DNA of 64,000 nucleotides, from contig JASJZC010000002.1 in the NCBI GenBank assembly GCA_037178855.1, forward strand, positions 8,816,501 to 8,880,500, read 5' to 3'. The notes beneath the pieces are model-generated. The model saw only the letters and a list, made by a program, of their open reading frames with translations. It did not search any database and had not been told where the DNA came from. Made by a program: the position numbers and the translations under genes. This DNA comes from Oscheius sp. JU75 (lineage: Eukaryota; Nematoda; Chromadorea; Rhabditida; Rhabditidae). Each line of letters starts with the position of its first letter. Positions within the stretch are counted from its first letter, which is position 1. Shown here one piece after another: positions 58,365 to 64,000 of this stretch.

Positions 58365-60182
58365 CTACCGGCAAGTGAGAATATCAGTCGCGGCATCTCG
58401 GAATCGTCTGGACATCAGGGCGTAAAGAATTGGATTGATGGCTGACGAGATGAAGAGACAGAGATAACTCAGAGGCTGGAGGAGGATTGACCAGTCAGAA
58501 TTGCAGGAGGGAGCGGGAGACCACATCTGAGCAATGGACTATCTCTCAGTCACCTGTCTCTCTGTCTCTCTGTCACTCACGACTTACCGCTTCAAGTAGC
58601 CTAGCATGATGAGGAAAGCTCAACACGGCGAAAGAAATAACCACAGCCACCAGAAGTCGGACGACCTTCCGTCTTCCCTCCAACTGATCCCTCTGCTGTC
58701 TCTGCTGCCTATTGGTCTCCTCCAACGGAACTTGTAACAGATTTTCCGGCTGGTAGAGAACAACTCGACCATTTCCCATGTGCCACGAAGCCCCACCAGT
58801 ACTTCCCATAGAGTCTGAAGACATTTTTGTTGGATTTTGTATAGTTCAAGTACCACTAGACTGTCGATTAATGGCACGAACACTCGAGCCCCCCGTCGTC
58901 CAGAGCAGAAACCCGATACGGAAGTAGATGAAGCCAAGACAGATGAGCGGAAGGACGTACCAAATGACGAATGAGGCTGTCACCAGCCATTTCAGGCTAT
59001 AATATTGATCTTGAGAAGGCGGACAGAAGGATTCCATCCACCTTACTGATCGTGTATTCCCTCTATTGGTATGTAAAACTCATGCAACCCATTTTAAGCG
59101 TGAATAGAGGTCAGATTCGTGATCAGCGCCGTCAAAACCCCCAGAAATTTAAAGTTTTGTTCTGATGGGATTCGAACCAGTAACTCTCGGTGACGTTCAA
59201 ACTTCAAGTAAGTGCGTTAGCCACTAGGCCACGGTTGACGACGCACCGGTACCGTCTTGGCAAATACTGCGGATGCTTGGCCTAGTGGTTAACAGTCTCG
59301 TCTAGTAATCTCTACGACCTGGGTTCGATTTCCGTCGGAGGAAACTCCTTATTTTTCCACGTTTCCAATATCGCTGAACTCGGCCCTGGTCTTAATTTTC
59401 CTCCAAAAAGCTATATTAGCTCACTCTTCCGCCTCTTAACCGTTTTCTTACAACTCTCGGAGAAACAGAGACAGAGAGACAAACAAATAGTAACTTACTT
59501 GTCTACCCTTCCACAAGCCTTCTGATCGCCAAAAACGAACAACTGCGTCTTGAAAAAGTAGACAACATTGCTGAAAAACCCTACAGCCCAGACCCCGAAA
59601 GTAGCCATTGACCGGTGGCCCTGAGTCAGCCACTTGAAGGCTTTCAAGGGGTGAAGGACAGCTAAAGTTTGGTCTGTTGCTTAAATCTCCAAAACCTACC
59701 AATGTATTTTTCCACCGAAACACAGACCAATATGCCGATCGAAGTGCTCGGAACCATGTGGAGCATCATGACATACATTTTGCACATGATCTCGCCTAAT
59801 AATCTTTGCTATGGAGATGGAGTATTCCACTCACCCAGTGGCCAGTTTCCATTTTCGTTGCCAAAAATATGAATCATATTCTGGAGGATACAGAAAATTG
59901 CGACGAGAAGGTCTGCCGCTGCCAGGTTTGCCAAGAAGTAGTTTGTAGCAGTTCGCATCATCGGATGCATGAGTATGACCAACAGGGTAAATAGGTTTCC
60001 TGAAAGATTACTCGATTGCACGGGTTTGAAAGACAGTTACCCAGAAGACAGACGGCAAAGACGAAGAGGTAGAGAACCATGGTAGGATACCGTATCCAGG
60101 GCTGGTCAAGAAGGGAGGCAGCATCTTCGCATAAGGCGTATACATCTTCCTCGACCACGGTACTGACGTTTGTTGAATACAT
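58365..60182 (-). CDS. Class A (rhodopsin-like) neuropeptide-type GPCR, 380 residues
   Basis: Seven exons (60182-60041, 59999-59835, 59795-59700, 59661-59499, 59041-58854, 58814-58588, 58526-58365) close exactly in frame. The N-terminus has glycosylation sites ([12 protein letters not shown]). TM1 has [11 protein letters not shown] (GN motif), TM2 [16 protein letters not shown] (LAAAD), TM3 ends with [10 protein letters not shown] (an EKY variant of DRY), TM5 contains [20 protein letters not shown]6 reads [20 protein letters not shown] and TM7 [17 protein letters not shown] (NPxxY). The paired Cys of the extracellular loops are present ([14 protein letters not shown]). Sequence style is that of peptide receptors near the trissin/TRH/orexin group; the ligand is unknown. 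A SINE-like repeat lies in the intron between TM4 and the next exon. Confidence 0.9.
59089..59345. repeat. Composite repeat with head-to-head tRNA-like units, copy C
   Basis: After AGAGGTCAGATTCGTGATCA and CCCCCAGAAATTTAAAGTTT, a reverse tRNA-like unit (59166-59230; minus-strand GGCCTAGTGGCTAACGCACT and TGGTTCGAATCCCATC) is followed by a forward unit (59275-59338; GCTTGGCCTAGTGGTTAACA and CCTGGGTTCGATTTCC). Copies at 50722 and, truncated, 2560. Confidence 0.75.
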
Positions 60183-62669
60183 TAGGGATGGAGAAGCGAA
60201 AGTCTAGAACTAATTGATCAAGTAAATGAGAGAGAGAGAGAGAGAGAGATAGCAACTTGGAAAGGTTAACGAACCGCTTGCTGAGCGAAAATCATCGGAA
60301 ATTGTTTATGATGGAAGAAATATGATAGCTGGTCCTATTGAACAAAAGTCTAAAGCCTAATGATGACAGTCCCTCCGTCTCAGTCTCTCTTTCTCTGCCA
60401 GTATGTTTCTTAACCCGAGGACTTCTTCAAACAAACAAAATCTCACGTTTCGGGCTACCAATTCAACCTTTTTTCTGGTTGGTTATCGTCTGTCTGGCGT
60501 TCTTGTGACACGATGGGTAAACCGACACCCTCAGACAGACAAGAGAGAAGATCAAGCAGCAGAACAATAGAACCGGAACGAAAGATACGGACGGGAATCG
60601 AGAGACAGTACAAGCTACTTATCAGGTTGAAAATAATCCGAAAGGTAAAGGGAAAAGCTTGCAAGGGAAGGAAGTATAAATAGAGGCAAATGAGCCATGG
60701 GAGCGACCTTCAACGGTCACAGGATAGGTCATGATCGGAGAGAGACAGAAACAGATTGACATGATCATGAGACAGAGAGAGCACGAGACACAGGAATAGA
60801 GAGAAAGAGAGAGTTCATGGGACATTTCGTGCACGTTTGGTAAATATTATCTGCAAGACGAGCCATAAAAGTTTATTGGCTCTTCTTGAACAGTCGGGAG
60901 CAGCAACAGGCCGCAAAGAGAGGACGTGTCTAAATCTTGACAGCAAAAAAGGCAATTGCACTTTTAAACGAGGCTCTACGGTAGATGGAGAGGCGGGTCT
61001 GGATGAACTTGGAATTGGATATGAGATGCAGAGCTCACAGAAGAATGAGAGAGAGAGAGGAAATTGTGCACACACAGGCAAACACGGCCAGGGTCCTGCA
61101 ATATCCGTTCTGAAAGAAACCCGAGCACGGCAAAAATTGCTTTGTGACTGCCAAAGGGGGATGAGCAAGTAACCTCCCCCTTTACGAGGGTGTTCAGCAA
61201 TTAGACACCCTGGGTGAGATCACCCAGCGGCTCCAATGGACCCTAATATTGAGGGGGAGGCTACAATGAACTGCATTGTTCAGTGGGAGCCATTCAAGGT
61301 TCGAACCTTTTAAATCCTGACGGCTCAGTAAAAAAGAAAGCTCGTACGTAGGAGAGTAATAGGATTAGATAGATTTCAACAGAATGAAGCCTCGGGGCTT
61401 CAGTCATAAGGCTCTTAACCAATTTTCTTGTCCTTGTCGAAATCGCTAGAAATTTCTCTACAACTGAAATGCATAGACAGGTCGCAGCCGCCTGTTTTCA
61501 ATGCGAAGTCAAGACAAACGGGCGGCGATCTAAGCTAAAAGACGGCTCGGATACCCATAAACAACTAATTACTCGAGCTGCTTGTGATCCTCGGAAAATA
61601 TTGAAATGCATGTTTTCACGAGCACCTAAATTGCCTATTTTCCGACTCTGAGCTTCTCTTTTTTTTGTATCCATAAGGAAAGTTTTGAGGATCGGACTAC
61701 GAAGATTCATAGTATATGGTAGACGAATATGGGGATGAAAAAATTAATCGAATAGTGGGGGGAAGAGAGGAGAGAAAGAATAACACCTCTGACTTCTGAT
61801 ATCTAATTTCGTGATGTGAAGTAATAAAAGACAAAGACTTTGCAAGAAAGACCATGGAGAGCAAACGGCTCTCTCTCAGGCCGTGAGAAGGTCCTCTCAG
61901 AAAAAATAGATCAAGCTGAATATGGAATGAGTAATGCCCAGAAGAAGGAAGTTCCTGAGCACTTCCAAAAAAACTCGAGGCGGTTCTCTATTTGCTTCTG
62001 ATTCATAATCCCCTCTAGTCATCACATGCTCTCAATTTCGATACTTTCCCATGTTCGGAAGAGCAAACAATCTTTGTCTCTGTCTCTCTATCAGTAGTTT
62101 GTGCACTGATTTCGAAGTGGTTTTACCACAGAGATAATCGAACCATTTTATAGGCAACACAGGCGCCGAAGATACGAAAAGTGACAAAAGTTGCCTAGAA
62201 ATCTCTGATATCGAAGAAGAGAGGAGATTGGCTGTAATTTGTGCTTCCTTTGCCAATAATTGCAGCCCAATAGTGCATGGCACCGGAAAAGTGTCATAAG
62301 GAACTTGGGAATCACATTTCTATAGGCAGGGAGAACATCTCTCGGAGCTTCGTAATGAATGTTTGTTTTGGCTACGGAAATAATGAGTATAAAGGGAGGA
62401 GAGCTCTTTGATTCCCCCGAGGCATTGGATTGTTTTCCAGGAGATAAAAACTAAGAGGGAAAGAGGCAAGTGGCGCCGTTGAGTTATCAGCACGGTTCTT
62501 TATCAGCTGATAGAAAGGCTTAAAACGTGACCGCGCTGAAGGCCCGTCCTGGACACTATAAGTGACAAAATTTTAGTGAAACACTCTCTCTGTCTTTATG
62601 TTTGCCTCTCTGTCTCCCTGTCTATCTGTCTATCTATCACTCTGTCTGTGTCTTTCATAAAACAACTGT
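60183..62669. other. Long intergenic stretch, no supported gene
   Basis: It holds the GPCR promoter side and the 3' side of the UGT gene. A GA microsatellite lies at 60227-60249. A hairpin-like patch occurs at 61190-61230 (CTGGGTGAGATCACCCAG). Frames are short and show no family resemblance. Confidence 0.45.
60227..60249. repeat. GA dinucleotide microsatellite
   Basis: About 11 GA units just upstream of the GPCR start. Confidence 0.8.
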
Positions 62670-62674
62670 TTATT
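62669..62674 (-). terminator. Polyadenylation signal overlapping the UGT stop codon
   Basis: The minus-strand sequence CAATAAAC places AATAAA over the last sense codon and the TAA stop at 62670-62672. Confidence 0.6.
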
Positions 62675-63152
62675 GAACTTTCTCCTTCTTGAACAGAGAT
62701 CCTACCTGTCTGACAAAGAATCTGAGCACCGAAATGACAATCCACAAGCCTACAATTAGCACTAGCAAAACGGAACCAAGAATATCGAGACAATGATACT
62801 GTAGGAAGTTGAGACTCTGTGAGGCGGGTATCAAATTGTCCAACGTTTTGAACTTTGCAACAAACTCGGTCCACTTAACCAAGAGCATTTCTGCTGGAAT
62901 TGGCTGACGGTTGACCATGGTGCTGAGCCTCTTCACGCTCTTGGAGTATCTGAAACTTCTGCTACTCTTCTGATCAAATTCTTACTTTTCATCGTGAAGT
63001 ACGTTGTACAGAGCGTTGTAGATGGCGTCCTCTGTGAAATTGTCCTTCTGTAGAATCTGGGCAAAGCCGTGTTTCTCAGCCGTCTTGGAGTTTTTGAACT
63101 GGTCGCCGAACAGTCCAAGCATGATTAAAGGTACTCCAGCTCCTATGGCTTC
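62670..63152 (-). CDS. UDP-glucuronosyltransferase, C-terminal exons (partial)
   Basis: Two exons are visible, 63152-62986 and 62949-62670, with a 36-bp intron. The first gives EAIGAGVPLIMLGLFGDQFK, the end of the UGT signature that binds the UDP-sugar. The second gives QPIPAEMLLVKWTEFV and a C-terminal membrane helix (ILGSVLLVLIVGLWIVISVL) with a basic tail (KKEKVQ) that retains the enzyme in the ER. It conjugates lipophilic molecules with sugar. The remaining exons lie beyond the window; the intron upstream is occupied by a foldback element. Confidence 0.9.
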
Positions 63153-63223
63153 CTGGAAAAAGGATGTGTCTCTCTGTCGTTCCGTCTCTCTGCCTCTCTG
63201 CCTCTCAAGCCTTCCAACTTAAG

Positions 63224-64000
63224 CTGCATTTTGCTATCGTGTATAGTGTTATCCGATAGCGCATGGCATGGGTATTACGGGACATATTTCCAAAATGCTG
63301 ACGAACCTCTACTCGGAAATCACGCGTTGAAGTTGCTGCTCTCCCCCAGCGTCTCAGCACTAAATGCGCGTACTCGAAGATGATCAGACTGGGCTGGGAC
63401 CGGAGAGCATGGCAGCGAGGCCGAGTGATGAACGCAGTGGGCCCATGTAAAATTGATCGCGATTTCGGAACCATTTTCTATTTTTGTTTTGCTTTTTTGT
63501 CTTTTCCTTCTTTTCTTCTTTCTTCACTTTAGAAAAGCACCAAGCAGTTGTTCAAACAACGTTTGGCGAAAACTTTTTTTGATATATTTTGACCATTCGT
63601 CTGCTCCAAAAAAAAAAATTTCGTGTTACTATTTTGTGAGTAACTAGTTGGATTCATTGTTTGAATATCCCTCAAAAGAAGTTTGATTAAGATTCCTTTA
63701 TTTTGAAATGGTCAGCTTGCTGTGAAGAAAGATAGAAGTAAAAGAGCAAAAGACAAAAAAACAACGAAAATAGAAAATAGATCAATTTTGCATGGGTTCG
63801 GTGCGCTCACCACTCGGCCTCGCTGCCATGCTTCTCGAATGCAGCACAGTCCGATCACGTTCGTGCGAGCGCTATTTGTGCTGAGACGCTAGGGGGGTGC
63901 AACTTCTCCGAGTAGAGGGTCGTCAGTGATTTTGGAAATATGTCCCGTAATACCCATGTCAAGACTATCGAATTACAGTGTACTCAATAGCAAAGTCCAG
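63224..64000. mobile_element. Foldback element with long inverted arms (reaches window end)
   Basis: The left arm (63224 to about 63530) and right arm (about 63720-64000, reversed) match over nearly their full length. Landmarks present in both are TTTGCTAT, GGGTATTACGGGACATATTT, CCTCTACTCGGA, AGCGTCTCAGCAC, CATGGCAGCGAGGCCGAGTG, AAAATTGATC and TTTTTTGTCTTTT. The spacer is about 190 bp with no transposase frame. Inside the arms, GAGGCCGAGTGGTGAGCGC resembles a tRNA A-box. The element sits in an intron of the UGT gene and may extend past the window. Confidence 0.8.

Noticed and set aside
59166-59230. Functional tRNA gene
   Set aside because: A-box and B-box are present, but the stems do not pair as in a tRNA by eye and the unit recurs inside a larger repeat.

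Overview
The window looks like part of a nematode nuclear chromosome. It holds two cuticle collagen genes with the nematode layout (an N-terminal membrane segment, a dibasic RxKR site, interrupted Gly-X-Y blocks flanked by cysteines and a C-terminal TPPGY). It also has very short introns (most 34-60 bp), apparent trans-splice acceptors (TTTTCAG) just before several start codons, short intergenic gaps, and GST, UGT, P-glycoprotein and CHK-kinase families typical of nematodes. The genus cannot be named from sequence alone.

Layout. 1-231: the C-terminal end of an unrecognised protein, followed 97 bp later on the same strand by a sigma-class glutathione S-transferase (328-1019). 1090-16315: two paralogous full-length ABCB transporters (P-glycoproteins) on the minus strand, with a CHK/ecdysteroid-kinase-like gene between them. 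17583-19419: an MSP/PapD-like protein and two small divergent single-span membrane proteins, one with a PPxY motif. 20696-23319: a Pax3/7-type gene (paired domain, octapeptide, 60-residue paired-class homeodomain). 24100-27544: two unrelated four-span membrane proteins, convergent. 29008-30149: a GT31 glycosyltransferase. 31332-33089: a nucleoredoxin/tryparedoxin-like protein. 34418-38297: a multi-exon gene I do not recognise. 38797-43712: a transposon graveyard with a Tc1-like relic, a Merlin (IS1595-type) relic and a 2.0-kb DDE element with long terminal inverted repeats inside GAGCAGCTC-rich repeats. 44124-48017: a RING protein with several SUMO-interaction-like motifs. 49448-52853: lgg-1 (GABARAP/Atg8) followed on the same strand by TRMT13 (tRNA 2'-O-methyltransferase). 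53108-58070: two divergent cuticle collagens. 58365-60182: a class A neuropeptide-type GPCR. 62670-63152: the C-terminal end of a UDP-glucuronosyltransferase whose intron holds a foldback element with arms of about 300 bp that reaches the window end.

How the genes relate. GST, two ABCB exporters and UGT cover conjugation and export of xenobiotics, and the CHK-like kinase may also modify lipophilic small molecules. Shared neighbourhood is seen; co-regulation is inference. Two same-strand pairs (orphan/GST and lgg-1/TRMT13) have the spacing expected of nematode operons. Five genes end with the AATAAA signal overlapping or touching the stop codon, so their 3'UTRs must be minimal.

Repeats. Degenerate GAGACAGAGAGA/TCTCTGTCTCTC tracts fill introns and flanks in either orientation. 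tRNA-like sequences with A-box and B-box signatures recur (2560-2692, 31550-31622, 36310-36366, 48803-48872, 50722-50975, 59089-59345). Two of these are head-to-head pairs of tRNA-like units in one conserved larger element. All gene models were built by eye from splice signals and reading frames. Exon edges are well supported where frames close exactly (GST, Pax, lgg-1, TRMT13, both collagens, GPCR, nucleoredoxin, four-span protein at 24100) and only approximate elsewhere.
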